Of a stretch of DNA of 64,000 nt, positions 52,556 through 61,486 are shown piece by piece (position 1 is the first letter of the stretch; each line of letters opens with the position of its first letter). Location of the stretch: NCBI RefSeq assembly GCF_001544515.1, contig NZ_FCOL02000003.1, forward strand, positions 62,001-126,000, read 5' to 3'. A model generated the notes under the pieces. That model was not told the origin of the DNA, did not search any database, and was given only the letters and a program-made list of their open reading frames with translations. Made by a program: the position numbers and the translations under genes. The DNA comes from Caballeronia terrestris (GTDB lineage: Bacteria; Pseudomonadota; Gammaproteobacteria; Burkholderiales; Burkholderiaceae).

Positions 52556-52595
52556 AGTTCAGTTCAGTTCTGTTCAGTTCTGTTCTGTTCAGTTC
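52556..52595. repeat. Tandem pentanucleotide repeat (8 x WGTTC)
   Basis: Eight uninterrupted units, AGTTC or TGTTC in the order A A A T A T T A, lie between the AttH-like gene and the convergent dioxygenase gene. The dioxygenase stop codon (TGA, 52589-52591 on the minus strand) lies within the repeat. Copy-number change would alter only the 3' flank. Confidence 0.85.
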
Positions 52596-53536
52596 AGCGC
52601 GATCGCCGCAGCAGCCCCAACCGGCGATCCTTCGATCGCAACCGAAGGGCGTCCATCCGGCCCGACGGGCACGTCGCCCACGAGCGTCGTGCGATAGAGC
52701 TGGCGATCGAAGTCGAGATCGAAGATATCGGTTGGTGCAAGATGCGCGGTGGAACGGTTGTCCCAGAACGCGACGCTGCCCGCCTCCCATTTGAACCGGA
52801 CGGTGAATTCCGGCCGCGTCACGTGCTCCCACAGCAATTCGAGCAGCACCTGACTTTCGCGCGGCGTCACGTCCGCGATGTGTTTCAGGAAGCCGGGGCT
52901 TACGTACAGCGCGCGCTCGCCCGTCTCGGGATGCACGCGCACGAGCGGATGCTCGGCGACGAGCGCGCGCTCTTCGACCGCCTGCGCGAACGCACCCGTG
53001 CCGCGCGCGCCGGGTGGCGGCGCGAAGCGATGCACGCCACGCAAGCCATCGACGAACTGCCGCAGCGGCGCCGACAGCTTTTCATACGCAATGACGAGGT
53101 TGGTCCAGTGCGTATCGCCGCCGTAGGGCGGGATCGTGACGCCGCGCAGTATCGATGCGAACGGCGGATTCACGGCGGCGGTTACGTCGGTGTGCCAGCC
53201 GGTCCACGGCCGCAACAGCGCCTGCCCTTCGAAGCGCGTCGCCTTCCTGAACTTCGAGATTGAATAGATCTCCGGGTGGCCCTCGACGTGTCCGAAGACC
53301 GGATGCCCCACGGTCAATTCGCCGAACTGCGCCGAGAACGCGACATGCTGCTCGTGACTCAGGAACTGCTCGCGAAAGAACACGACGCGCCATTTGAGCA
53401 ACGTCGCGCGGATCGCCGCCACCTGCTCTACGCTCAGCGGCCGCGTGAGATCCACCCCGCCGATTTCTGCGCCGATATGCGCGGACAGCGGGCTGACCTG
53501 AATCACTTCATCGTTCGACAAAACGGCTGCGTTCAC
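52589..53536 (-). CDS. TauD/TfdA family Fe(II)/2-oxoglutarate dioxygenase (copy 1)
   Basis: 315 residues from GTG 53536, chosen because AAGGAG lies eight bases upstream; an ATG at 53563 is possible. The iron triad is H115, D117 (WHTDVTA) and H265 (NRSTAHLAP); the 2-oxoglutarate Arg is expected just after the last His. Family members release sulfite from taurine or alkyl-sulfonates or cleave aryloxyacetates. Last gene of the sulfonate-type cluster, whose ABC genes point to an alkyl-sulfonate or sulfate-ester substrate. Its stop lies in a pentamer repeat. Confidence 0.88.
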   Translation of the reverse strand: MNAAVLSNDEVIQVSPLSAHIGAEIGGVDLTRPLSVEQVAAIRATLLKWRVVFFREQFLSHEQHVAFSAQFGELTVGHPVFGHVEGHPEIYSISKFRKATRFEGQALLRPWTGWHTDVTAAVNPPFASILRGVTIPPYGGDTHWTNLVIAYEKLSAPLRQFVDGLRGVHRFAPPPGARGTGAFAQAVEERALVAEHPLVRVHPETGERALYVSPGFLKHIADVTPRESQVLLELLWEHVTRPEFTVRFKWEAGSVAFWDNRSTAHLAPTDIFDLDFDRQLYRTTLVGDVPVGPDGRPSVAIEGSPVGAAAAIALN

Positions 53537-53572
53537 TGCGAGTCTCCTTGGACCTTGACGCATACGGGACGA

Positions 53573-54571
53573 TCAGCTTCCCTTCAGCGACGGGTCATCG
53601 TTGAAAAAATAATCGCGCCACGATTTCGGCTCGTGACGGATCACGCCGACCTTGTGCAGAAAAGTGCCTAGCTGCAAGGTGTTTTGCGGGACGGTGCTAA
53701 AGCTCACTTCGCTATCGCCCAGGATCTTCTCGACAAACGCGGGGGAGAGTTTCGAACCGTCCTGCCGGATATAGATGGCGGCGGCCTGCGCCCTGTCGGT
53801 CTCGACGAGTTTCGCTGCGTCCGCAAGCGCCGCGCGCACTGCTGCGTAGGTCTTCGGATTGTCGCTGCGCCACTTTGCTGATGCAGCCGCGACGCTGCCC
53901 GTCGACGGTCCGCCGAGGATATCGATCGAACTCAGTACCTTGTGGATCTTCGGGTTCTCCAGTTCCTGATACTGATAGGGCGCGTTGGAGAAGTGCAGGT
54001 CGATGAGCGAACTGCCCGCGAGCATCGCCGTGGTTGCATCGGCGTGCGGCATGCTGACTTCGAGCCTATCGAGGCGCGCATATTCGGCATCACCGTACGC
54101 CTTCGCCGAAGCCATCTGCAAGAGCCGTCCCTGCTGCGATACCGCCACCGACACGACCGCGATGCGGTCCTGCTCGCCGATATCCTTGATGTTTTTGATA
54201 CGCGGATTGTTCGACACGAGATAGACCGGCACAGCACCAAGCGCGGCGATCGCGCGGAAGTCCTGGCGGTCGCGCGTGCGGTCCCAGATCGTGAGCAACG
54301 GGCCGATACCGATCGTCGCGACGTCGGCGGCACCGGAGAGCAGCGTATCGTTGACCGCCGCGCCGCCTGAGAGCGTGTTCCATTGCACGTCGATGGGCAG
54401 GCCTTCCTTGGCGCCGTGCTTCTCGATCAGCTTCTGGTCCTTCACGACCTTGAGCAGCAGCGAACCGATGCCGTATTGATCGACGATTTTTACCGTGCCC
54501 TCGGCCTGCGCCTGCACTGCAACTACCGCGAGAACGGCGAGCCATACGAAACGCAACGAGGCCTTGATCAT
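53573..54571 (-). CDS. Sulfonate/nitrate/taurine-type ABC binding protein (copy 1)
   Basis: 332 residues. A signal peptide (1-23, ending VQAQA) precedes an NMT1/SsuA-like fold. Segments GIGPLLTIWDRTRDRQDF, YLVSNNPRIKNI and EPKSWRDYFFND are shared with the second binding protein of the cluster (56535-57569), so the two are paralogues. It likely captures a sulfonate in the periplasm for the single permease encoded upstream. It lies 103 bp downstream of the permease gene. Confidence 0.88.
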   Translation of the reverse strand: MIKASLRFVWLAVLAVVAVQAQAEGTVKIVDQYGIGSLLLKVVKDQKLIEKHGAKEGLPIDVQWNTLSGGAAVNDTLLSGAADVATIGIGPLLTIWDRTRDRQDFRAIAALGAVPVYLVSNNPRIKNIKDIGEQDRIAVVSVAVSQQGRLLQMASAKAYGDAEYARLDRLEVSMPHADATTAMLAGSSLIDLHFSNAPYQYQELENPKIHKVLSSIDILGGPSTGSVAAASAKWRSDNPKTYAAVRAALADAAKLVETDRAQAAAIYIRQDGSKLSPAFVEKILGDSEVSFSTVPQNTLQLGTFLHKVGVIRHEPKSWRDYFFNDDPSLKGS

Positions 54572-54674
54572 GCGATGTACTTCTCCGATATGCGGCGACC
54601 TTCGACCTTAAGGCAATGCGGTGCTCACCCCAACCAATCGATAGGCATATCGATAGCTGGCGGCGAATCTCGAC

Positions 54675-55553
54675 TTAATGCTGCACGCCCCAGCGCCGCA
54701 CGGTGACGCGTTCGAACGTATCGAAGACGAGATGCTCGACCGCAAGCCCGATCACGATGACCGTCGCGAGCCCCGCGAACACGCGATCCGTATAAAGCTC
54801 GTTACGGTTCTGGAAGATGTACCAGCCGAGCCCGCCCTTGCCCGAACTCGCGCCGAACACGAGCTCGGCTGCGATCAGCGTGCGCCATGCGAAGGCCCAG
54901 CCCACTCGCAGGCCCGCGAGGATCGAGGGCAGCGCGGCGGGCACAAGAATCAGCAGCACATGTTTGAGGCCCGTGAGACCGTAGTTGCGTCCGGTCATGC
55001 GCAGCGTCGCGGGCACGGCCTGAAAGCCGGAATACGTGTTGAGCGCGAGCGGCCACAGCACCGAATGCACGAGCACGAACAACAGGCTTCCCGTACCGAG
55101 CCCGAACCACAGCAACGCAAGCGGCAAGAGCGCGATCGACGGCAGCGGATTGAACATCGCCGTGAGCATCGAAAGCAGATCGCGACCGAGGCGCGTCGAC
55201 ACCGCGAGCGACGTGAGCGCGAACGCGAGCACGACGCCGAGCAGATAGCCGCGCAATAGCACCGACATCGAAATAGCCGTCTTTTGTATGAGTTCGCCCG
55301 ATGCCACGCCCTGCACAAAAGCGACGAACGTCGCGCTGAACGTGGGCAGCAACAGGTCGTTCCCGAGCGCGCGCGCCGCGACTTCCCAGATCGCGATCAG
55401 CACGATGGCGATAGCGGTCTTGCGCAGCCACGTCTGATCGGCGAGACGTCGCGCGAAGGGCAGAGGCGCTTCGTGCGCGACGTCGGGCAGCGCCGTCGGC
55501 TCGACTTCGTATTCGGCACGCACGGGCGGCGCGGTCCAATGTGGCGTGCTCAT
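54675..55553 (-). CDS. Sulfonate/taurine-type ABC permease
   Basis: 292 residues with six helices and an N-terminal cytoplasmic extension. The EAA loop lies in GRNYGLTGLKHVLLILVPAALPSILAGLRVGWAFAW; FNPLPSIALLPLALLWFG is the usual SsuC/TauC segment. It overlaps the upstream ATPase gene by ATGA. It is the only permease in the cluster and would serve both binding proteins. Confidence 0.9.
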   Translation of the reverse strand: MSTPHWTAPPVRAEYEVEPTALPDVAHEAPLPFARRLADQTWLRKTAIAIVLIAIWEVAARALGNDLLLPTFSATFVAFVQGVASGELIQKTAISMSVLLRGYLLGVVLAFALTSLAVSTRLGRDLLSMLTAMFNPLPSIALLPLALLWFGLGTGSLLFVLVHSVLWPLALNTYSGFQAVPATLRMTGRNYGLTGLKHVLLILVPAALPSILAGLRVGWAFAWRTLIAAELVFGASSGKGGLGWYIFQNRNELYTDRVFAGLATVIVIGLAVEHLVFDTFERVTVRRWGVQH

Positions 55554-56416
55554 TGCGCGATCTCCTCTTCGAACAGCAGCCGATGAATGCGTGCGACGCT
55601 CTGCTGAAATTCGTAGCGCCCGGTGCTGTCCTGGGTGTATTGATGGCTGTTGATTTCGGCTCGCACGCGGCCCGGATGCGGCGTCAGCAGCAGAATGCGG
55701 TTACCGACGATCAGCGCTTCCTCGATCGAATGCGTAACGAAAAGCAGCGTGAGCTTCGCTTCGTCCCAGAGACGAAGTAGTTCTTCCTGCATGCGGCGCC
55801 GCGTGAGCGCATCGAGTGCGGCGAACGGTTCGTCCATCAGGAGCACACGCGGCTGCATCGCGAGCGCGCGGGCGATCGCCACGCGCTGCTTCATGCCGCC
55901 CGAAAGCGTGTGCGGATAGGCATCGGCGAAACGCGCGAGACCGACCTTGTCGAGATAATGCAGCGCCCGTTCGCGTGCTTCCGCGCGCCCCATCTTGCGC
56001 GCGACGCGCAACGGAAACGCCACGTTCTGCAGCACCGTTTTCCACGGCGGCAGTTGATCGAATTCCTGGAACACGACGATGCGGTCGGCGCCCGGTCCGC
56101 GCACGACTTCGCCATCAATTTCGATGCTGCCCGCAACCGGTTCGATGAAACCGGCCACCGCTTTCAAAAGCGTGGACTTGCCGCAGCCGGACGGACCGAG
56201 CAGCACGAAGCGGTCGCCGTCGTAGACATCGAAGCTGACGTCGTGCGTGGCGCGCACGATGCGTTCGCGAGTGCGATATTCCAGCGTGACGTTTTTCGCG
56301 GCGAGCAGCTTTTCGCTCGCGGCGGGCACGCGCTCAGGCGGCGTTTCGGCCTTTTCAGCCTGTGCGGGGACGGGATAGAGCGCGGTAGGAATGGCGGCCA
56401 TGCTCGTTGGACTCAT
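55550..56416 (-). CDS. Sulfonate/taurine-type ABC ATPase
   Basis: 288 residues from ATG 56416 (56401 is an alternative, the frame runs to 56461). A 45-residue leader precedes the ATPase: Walker A GPSGCGKST, Q-loop VFQEFDQLPPWKT, signature LSGGMKQRV, Walker B RVLLMDEPFAALD, H-loop THSIEEA. This is the TauB/SsuB branch. Overlaps the permease start by 4 bp. Confidence 0.9.
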   Translation of the reverse strand: MSPTSMAAIPTALYPVPAQAEKAETPPERVPAASEKLLAAKNVTLEYRTRERIVRATHDVSFDVYDGDRFVLLGPSGCGKSTLLKAVAGFIEPVAGSIEIDGEVVRGPGADRIVVFQEFDQLPPWKTVLQNVAFPLRVARKMGRAEARERALHYLDKVGLARFADAYPHTLSGGMKQRVAIARALAMQPRVLLMDEPFAALDALTRRRMQEELLRLWDEAKLTLLFVTHSIEEALIVGNRILLLTPHPGRVRAEINSHQYTQDSTGRYEFQQSVARIHRLLFEEEIAQ

Positions 56417-56534
56417 CGGCAAAACCCAACGATAGCGTCGCGCGGCGGTCAAGCGAACCAATCATTGCGCATATCGAAAACAGCATGACGCATAAGCGGC
56501 GGTTCGTCCGCTCATGCGCCAGCGATCCGCAAGG

Positions 56535-57569
56535 CTAGCTGCCGTTACGCGTCGCGGGATCGTTGAAAAAGTAGTCCTGCCACGACTTCGGCTCGTTCTT
56601 GATCGCCCCGACGCGGTGCATGAACTGCGCGAGCGCGAACGTGTTCTGCGGCGCGACCTTGAACTGCACGGCCGGGTCCTTGATGATCTTCAACAGCAGA
56701 TTGCGGTCGATCTTCGCGTTGTTCACGCGGATGTAGATGTCGGCCGCAGCATCGGGATTTTGCGTGACGAAGCTAGCGGCATCCGAGAGCGCATCGACGA
56801 ATGCGCGATACGTCTTCGGGTTTTCGTTGCGGAATTTCTCGGTGGCGTAGAGCACCGTTGCGGAACTCGGCCCGCCGAGCATGTCGTATGAATTCAGCAC
56901 GATGTGCGCCTTCGGATTGCCCGCGAGTTCCTGCTGCTGAAACGGCGGCGTGCCGAAATGCGCGTTGATTTCCGTGCCGCCCGCGATGACGGCCGCGGCT
57001 GCGTCGGGATGCGGCATCGCTTGCGTGAGCTTGTCGAGGCGGTCGAACTGCTTGTCGCCCCACTGCTTCGCGGCCGCGTATTGCAGCACGCGCGATTGCA
57101 CCGACACACCGACCGCCGGCAACGCGATGCGGTCCTTCTCGGTAAAGTCGGCGATCGTCTTAACGTTCGGATTGTTCGAGACGAGGTAGTACGGCACGTT
57201 GCCGAGCGACGCGACGCCCTTCACGTTCTGCCGTCCATGCGTGCGATCCCAGATCGTCAGCAACGGACCGACGCCCGCGCCCGCGATATCGATTGAACCG
57301 GACAGCAGCGCATCGTTGATCGTCGCGCCGCCGGAGAGCTTGGTCCAGTCGACCTTGATATCGAGCCCTTGCTTCTTGCCTTCCTTCTCGATGAACTGCT
57401 GGTCGCGCGCCACGTTGAGCAGCAGGTACACGACACCGAATTGCTCCGCGACACGGATCGTGCCTTCTGCATGTACCGTCGAAGCAGCCGTAAGTGACGC
57501 GGCGCCGATCGTCAGCGATACGCACGCCGCGACCGCGCGGCGCGAAAAACGTTGTAGCAGGAACTGCAT
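56535..57569 (-). CDS. Sulfonate/nitrate/taurine-type ABC binding protein (copy 2)
   Basis: 344 residues from ATG 57569, with CGGGG upstream. Signal peptide 1-35 ends TVHA. GVGPLLTIWDRTHGRQNV, YLVSNNPNVKTI, LGGPSSATVLYATEKFRN and EPKSWQDYFFND align with copy 1. It is closer to the front of the operon, directly after the second dioxygenase. Probably binds a related but distinct sulfonate. Confidence 0.88.
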   Translation of the reverse strand: MQFLLQRFSRRAVAACVSLTIGAASLTAASTVHAEGTIRVAEQFGVVYLLLNVARDQQFIEKEGKKQGLDIKVDWTKLSGGATINDALLSGSIDIAGAGVGPLLTIWDRTHGRQNVKGVASLGNVPYYLVSNNPNVKTIADFTEKDRIALPAVGVSVQSRVLQYAAAKQWGDKQFDRLDKLTQAMPHPDAAAAVIAGGTEINAHFGTPPFQQQELAGNPKAHIVLNSYDMLGGPSSATVLYATEKFRNENPKTYRAFVDALSDAASFVTQNPDAAADIYIRVNNAKIDRNLLLKIIKDPAVQFKVAPQNTFALAQFMHRVGAIKNEPKSWQDYFFNDPATRNGS

Positions 57570-57603
57570 TGAAACCCCGTTGTATGTGTTTTTGAAAGCG
57601 TCT

Positions 57604-58482
57604 TCAGAAAGGCAGGTCGCCTTCGATGGTCGTGCGATAGAGTCTGCGGCGCTCTTCATCGGGCGTGCCGGCCGCGAGGTGCATCAGCGAGCGGTTGTCC
57701 CAGAACACGAGATCGTGCTCGGCCCATCGATGGCGATAGATGAACTCCGGCCGCACACTGTGCGCGAAGAGTTCCGCGAGGAGCGCGTTGCTTTCGTCCT
57801 CGGGCATATCGACGACGCGCGTCGTGAAGTGCTCGCTCACGAAGAGCGCCTTGCGTCCCGTCTCCGGATGCGTGCGCACGATCGGATGCACGACGGGTTT
57901 CACTTGCGCGATCTGCTCCGCCGACAGATTGGGCCGCCACGGGCTGCGCTTTTGAAGTTCGGCATATTTCGCGAGGTACGTGTGCTCGGCGCGCCGCCCT
58001 TCCACCGCTTCGCGCAGATGCTGAGGCAGCGCGTCCCAGGCAAGATGCATGTTAGCGAAGAGCGTATCGCCGCCGACAGCCGGCAATTCCTGCGCATGCA
58101 ACAGCGAACCGAGGCTCGGCTTTTCCTTGTACGAAAGGTCGGAATGCCAGTAATGGCCCGCGTCGCCGAGCCCGATCGGCTGGCCGTTCTCGACGATATT
58201 CGACACGATCAGCACTTCGGGATGACCGCTCAGCGCGAACTGGTGCAGCACGTGAATCTGCAGCGGGCCGAAGCGCTTGCTGAACGCGATGTGCTGCTCG
58301 GGCGTGATCCGCTGGTCGCGAAACACGAGCACGTGATGATCCAGATGCGCGCGATGGATGCGCGTGAAATCGTCGGGGGAAAGCGGCTTTGAAAGGTCGA
58401 GGCCGATCACTTCGGCGCCGAGCGGCGCGTCGAAAGGATGGATCTCGATGATTTGATCGGGCGAATCGGCGAGTGTCGTCAC
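57604..58482 (-). CDS. TauD/TfdA family Fe(II)/2-oxoglutarate dioxygenase (copy 2)
   Basis: 292 residues from GTG 58482. The iron triad is H113, D115 (YWHSDLSY) and H268 (NRSLMHLAAG), with Arg soon after for 2-oxoglutarate. The N-terminal IIEIHPFDAPLGAEVIGLDLSKPLS is typical of TauD-like enzymes. First gene of the cluster, upstream of binding protein 2, ATPase, permease, binding protein 1 and dioxygenase 1. Start has only a weak ribosome site. Confidence 0.88.
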   Translation of the reverse strand: MTTLADSPDQIIEIHPFDAPLGAEVIGLDLSKPLSPDDFTRIHRAHLDHHVLVFRDQRITPEQHIAFSKRFGPLQIHVLHQFALSGHPEVLIVSNIVENGQPIGLGDAGHYWHSDLSYKEKPSLGSLLHAQELPAVGGDTLFANMHLAWDALPQHLREAVEGRRAEHTYLAKYAELQKRSPWRPNLSAEQIAQVKPVVHPIVRTHPETGRKALFVSEHFTTRVVDMPEDESNALLAELFAHSVRPEFIYRHRWAEHDLVFWDNRSLMHLAAGTPDEERRRLYRTTIEGDLPF

Positions 58483-58621
58483 GGCAGAGAAAGCGGCAAT
58501 GAAACGTCCAATCTACAAGCGACTTCACAATGCGGCAACCAACGAAAAGCGAAACGCATATTCGTTAAGCAGATAAAGCGCGCGATGTGGCTCAATAGGG
58601 AGCGCTACAATTTGCTTTATT

Positions 58622-60199
58622 ATGCCCCCCGCCCTCTCTTCCGATTCTCTCGCCGACGCCCTGCTCGAACAGCTCGCGCGGCCCATCGTGTTCGTCGATC
58701 TCGAGACGACCGGCGGCAACGCGACGACTGATCGCATCACCGAGATCGGCGTCGTGGAAGTGAGCCGCGCGGGCGTGGAACGCTGGAGCGTGCTGGTCGA
58801 TCCGGAAACGCCGGTGCCGCCGTTCATCGAAAGGCTGACCGGCATCGACGACACCATGCTGCGCGGACAGCCCACTTTCGCCACGCTAGCCGATGCGCTC
58901 ATCGAACGCCTGAGCGGCAAGCTCTTCGTCGCGCACAACGCGCGGTTCGACTACGGCTTCCTGAAGAACGAATTCCGGCGCGCGGGGCTGACGTTTCGCG
59001 CCGACGTGCTTTGCACCGTGCGGCTTTCGCGCGCGCTCTTTCCCTCCGTGCAGCGCCACGGCCTCGATTCGCTGATCGCGCGCTTCGGCCTTGCACCTGA
59101 GGGACGCCACCGCGCCCTCGCCGACGCCGATCTGCTTTGGCAGTTCTGGCAGAAGATCCACGAGCTGTACTCGCAGGAACTCGTCGATGCGGCGGTTCGC
59201 GCGTTGATCCGCCGCGCCGCGCTGCCCGCCGCGCTGCCGGAAAGCGCGCTCGATGCGCTGCCGTCCACGCCCGGCGTCTATATCTTCTACAGCGACGATG
59301 AGTTGCCGCTTTACGTCGGCAAGAGCATCAATTTAAAGCAACGCGTGATGTCCCATTTCTCGGGCGACCATCGGCTCGCGAAAGACCTTGCGATCTCGCA
59401 GACGATCAGACGTATCGAAGCGCGTGAGACCATCGGCGAACTCGGGGCGTTGCTACTCGAAGCCAGACTCGTCAAGGAACTGCAGCCGGTACACAACCGG
59501 CTGTTGCGGCGTGCCACGGGCGCATGGACATGGCAATGGCTGCCAGGCGCGCACGCGCCGGTGCTGATCCACGCGAAGAAGCGCGATTTCTCCCGCGAGG
59601 ACGGACTTTTCGGCATCTATCAGTCGCGCGCGAAAGCGCAAGCGCATTTGCGTCGTCTCGCCGATGAGCACGGTCTTTGTCACGCGACGCTTGGGCTCGA
59701 AAAGATTCCGCTGGGCAGTTTGCGAGGCTGCTTCGGTTTTCAGGTGCGTCGCTGCAAGGGCGCTTGCGTGGGCGCGGAAACCCTCGCCGAACACTCGGCG
59801 CGCGTGCGTGAAGCGCTCGATTCATCGCGCGTCGTGCGCTGGCCGCACGCGGGCGCGATCGCGATCGCCGAGCGCGATGGCGAGACTCAGCGCATGGCTT
59901 GGCACGTCGTCGATCGATGGTGCTATCTCGGCTCGTGCGCGGAGGTTCCGGACATCGCGCCACTCGTCGCTGCATCGAATGAGCCGCATCCATTCGATGC
60001 CGATGTCTATAGCCTGCTTGCGAAGCGCCTCGTCGCGGGCGAGCTCGAATGGATGCCATGCGATGCGCGGCCCGCGTTCGACCTTGCGCCGCCGGAGGTG
60101 CCTGCGCTCACCGCGAGTTCGCGCTCAACTGTACGCAAGCTGCTTCGCAAACCTCGCCCGCCTGAATGCGCGGCGCAACTCATGCTTTCATTCAGCTGA
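58622..60199 (+). CDS. DnaQ-type exonuclease fused to a GIY-YIG (UvrC/Cho-like) endonuclease
   Basis: 525 residues. A DEDDh exonuclease (residues 20-190) has D26/E28 in FVDLETTGG, NARFDYGFLK and the His in EGRHRALADADLL. A GIY-YIG nuclease (about 213-300) has PGVYIFYSDDELPLYVGKS, INLKQRV and Glu in LGALLLEARLVKEL. The C-terminal 220 residues hold a Cys-bearing LGSLRGCFGFQVRRCKGAC segment. Such fusions resemble Cho (UvrC homologue) joined to a proofreading-type exonuclease and likely act in DNA repair. Known in proteobacteria, but of unproven function. It is monocistronic. Confidence 0.88.
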   Translation: MPPALSSDSLADALLEQLARPIVFVDLETTGGNATTDRITEIGVVEVSRAGVERWSVLVDPETPVPPFIERLTGIDDTMLRGQPTFATLADALIERLSGKLFVAHNARFDYGFLKNEFRRAGLTFRADVLCTVRLSRALFPSVQRHGLDSLIARFGLAPEGRHRALADADLLWQFWQKIHELYSQELVDAAVRALIRRAALPAALPESALDALPSTPGVYIFYSDDELPLYVGKSINLKQRVMSHFSGDHRLAKDLAISQTIRRIEARETIGELGALLLEARLVKELQPVHNRLLRRATGAWTWQWLPGAHAPVLIHAKKRDFSREDGLFGIYQSRAKAQAHLRRLADEHGLCHATLGLEKIPLGSLRGCFGFQVRRCKGACVGAETLAEHSARVREALDSSRVVRWPHAGAIAIAERDGETQRMAWHVVDRWCYLGSCAEVPDIAPLVAASNEPHPFDADVYSLLAKRLVAGELEWMPCDARPAFDLAPPEVPALTASSRSTVRKLLRKPRPPECAAQLMLSFS

Positions 60200-60560
60200 T
60201 AAAACCGCTTATCGGAATTTATTTTCGTAATTCCCATCGGTAATTGACGAATAATTGAAAATGCATAAGCGCTTTTTTTCCGATTCGCACGTGCGTATTA
60301 ACTGACGCATAGCCGCTGAATAAGAACTACGACAGTTCGTGGCGAAGACATGCGAGTTCTTGTCTATGGCTCATCACGCGTCGATATGCGACCATGCGGT
60401 CTTTCCCGCTGCAAAAGGCGGGAAATGTCGAACGAATCGCCGATTGCGTAGGTACAAAGCGCCGGGCATTCCCCGACGACAGTTGCAGCGCATGGCATGC
60501 AAGCATAACTTCGACCGGGCGGCGCGAGAGCGCACCAGCCGGCGCATAAGGAGGACAACG
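60200..60560. other. AT-richer intergenic region with leader hairpin
   Basis: No gene is seen in 361 bp. The first 130 bp are AT-rich. A hairpin of perfect 8-bp arms (TTTCCCGC at 60402-60409 and GCGGGAAA at 60418-60425) lies in the probable leader of the next gene. A GGAGG ribosome site for that gene lies at 60550-60554. A frame from 60339 is open but codes an Arg-rich run without protein character. Confidence 0.45.
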
Positions 60561-61439
60561 ATGTCGTTTCTTAAAGGACTGATCGATAACGCAAAGGATT
60601 TGTTGCCCGACAGTCTTTTCCTGAGCTTCTCCCATCGGCAAAAGATCGGCCGCTTTCCGAATCTCAGGCGTCCCTCCACTTTCAACGAAAAGATTCTTTA
60701 TCGCTGCCTGCATCCGGACCCGCGCTATGTCGATCTCGCCGACAAGCTGGCGGTACGCGAGTACGTCGAGCGCGCGGTCGGCAAGGAGCACTTGATCCCG
60801 CTTATCGCCATCATCGATTCGTTCACCAAGGAACTCTTCGACGCGTTGCCCAATTCATTCGTGATGAAGGCGAATCACGGAAGCGGTTTCGTCAAGATCG
60901 TCAGGGACAAGTCGGAGACTTCGTTCGAAGAACTGCTTGCCCTCGCGACGAAATGGCTCAAGACCGATTTCTATCGCATCGCGCGCGAGAGGCATTATCG
61001 GAACATCGAGCCCAAGGTGTTCTTCGAAGAAGTGCTGCTCGATTCGAGCGGCAACATTCCGCCCGACATGAAGGTGCATTGCTTCAACGATCCTTCCGGC
61101 AAGACCACGTTCTATACGCTCGTGATTTCGGATCGCTTTACGCCGCATCCGCGCGGCGATTTCTACGACGCGCAGTGGAACCATCTCGACATTTCCATCG
61201 GCCACTATCCGCGCAGCAAGACACCCGCGACGCCGCCGGCGCACCTCGATACGATGCTGGAAATCGCGGGCAAGCTCGCGCGCAATTTCGAATACGTGCG
61301 CGTCGATCTCTATGCGCCCGATGATGAGATTTTCTTCGGCGAGTTGACCTTCACGCCCGGTGCGGGCGTATATCGGCTAAGGCCCGAGGCGATCGACTAC
61401 AACTGGGGACGTCTCTTTCACGCGAATCTGCAGCAATGA
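60561..61439 (+). CDS. TupA-like ATP-grasp family protein (polysaccharide-linked)
   Basis: 292 residues from ATG 60561, with AAGGAGG six bases upstream. The conserved opening LRRPSTFNEKILYRCLHPDP and DLADKLAVREYV, then NSFVMKANHGSGFVKIVRD, EPKVFFEEVL, PPDMKVHCFND and FGELTFTPGAGVYRLRPE are the TupA-like ATP-grasp signatures. Family members are found in capsule and teichuronopeptide gene clusters and may ligate amino acids to uronic acids. No other polysaccharide genes are near except the convergent membrane protein. Confidence 0.85.
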   Translation: MSFLKGLIDNAKDLLPDSLFLSFSHRQKIGRFPNLRRPSTFNEKILYRCLHPDPRYVDLADKLAVREYVERAVGKEHLIPLIAIIDSFTKELFDALPNSFVMKANHGSGFVKIVRDKSETSFEELLALATKWLKTDFYRIARERHYRNIEPKVFFEEVLLDSSGNIPPDMKVHCFNDPSGKTTFYTLVISDRFTPHPRGDFYDAQWNHLDISIGHYPRSKTPATPPAHLDTMLEIAGKLARNFEYVRVDLYAPDDEIFFGELTFTPGAGVYRLRPEAIDYNWGRLFHANLQQ

Positions 61440-61449
61440 ATTTAAAGCC

Positions 61450-61477
61450 AAAGCGGCCCGTTCATTCGGGCCGCTTT
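61450..61477. terminator. Likely bidirectional terminator between convergent genes
   Basis: An 11-bp perfect stem (61450-61460 and 61467-61477, arms starting AAAGCGGCCCG) with loop TTCATT sits 10 bp after the TupA-like gene stop and 10 bp before the stop of the convergent membrane-protein gene. The flanks carry only short T runs, so termination strength is uncertain. Confidence 0.75.
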
Positions 61478-61486
61478 GCTTGAGCT

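Noticed and set aside
52556..52595. Pentamer array considered as a CRISPR-like or satellite element
   Set aside because: Units are only 5 bp and directly abutting with no spacers, so it is a simple tandem repeat.
60339..60560. N-terminal extension of the TupA-like gene from an upstream ATG
   Set aside because: The extension is Arg-rich with no protein character, and a strong AAGGAGG site immediately precedes the ATG at 60561.
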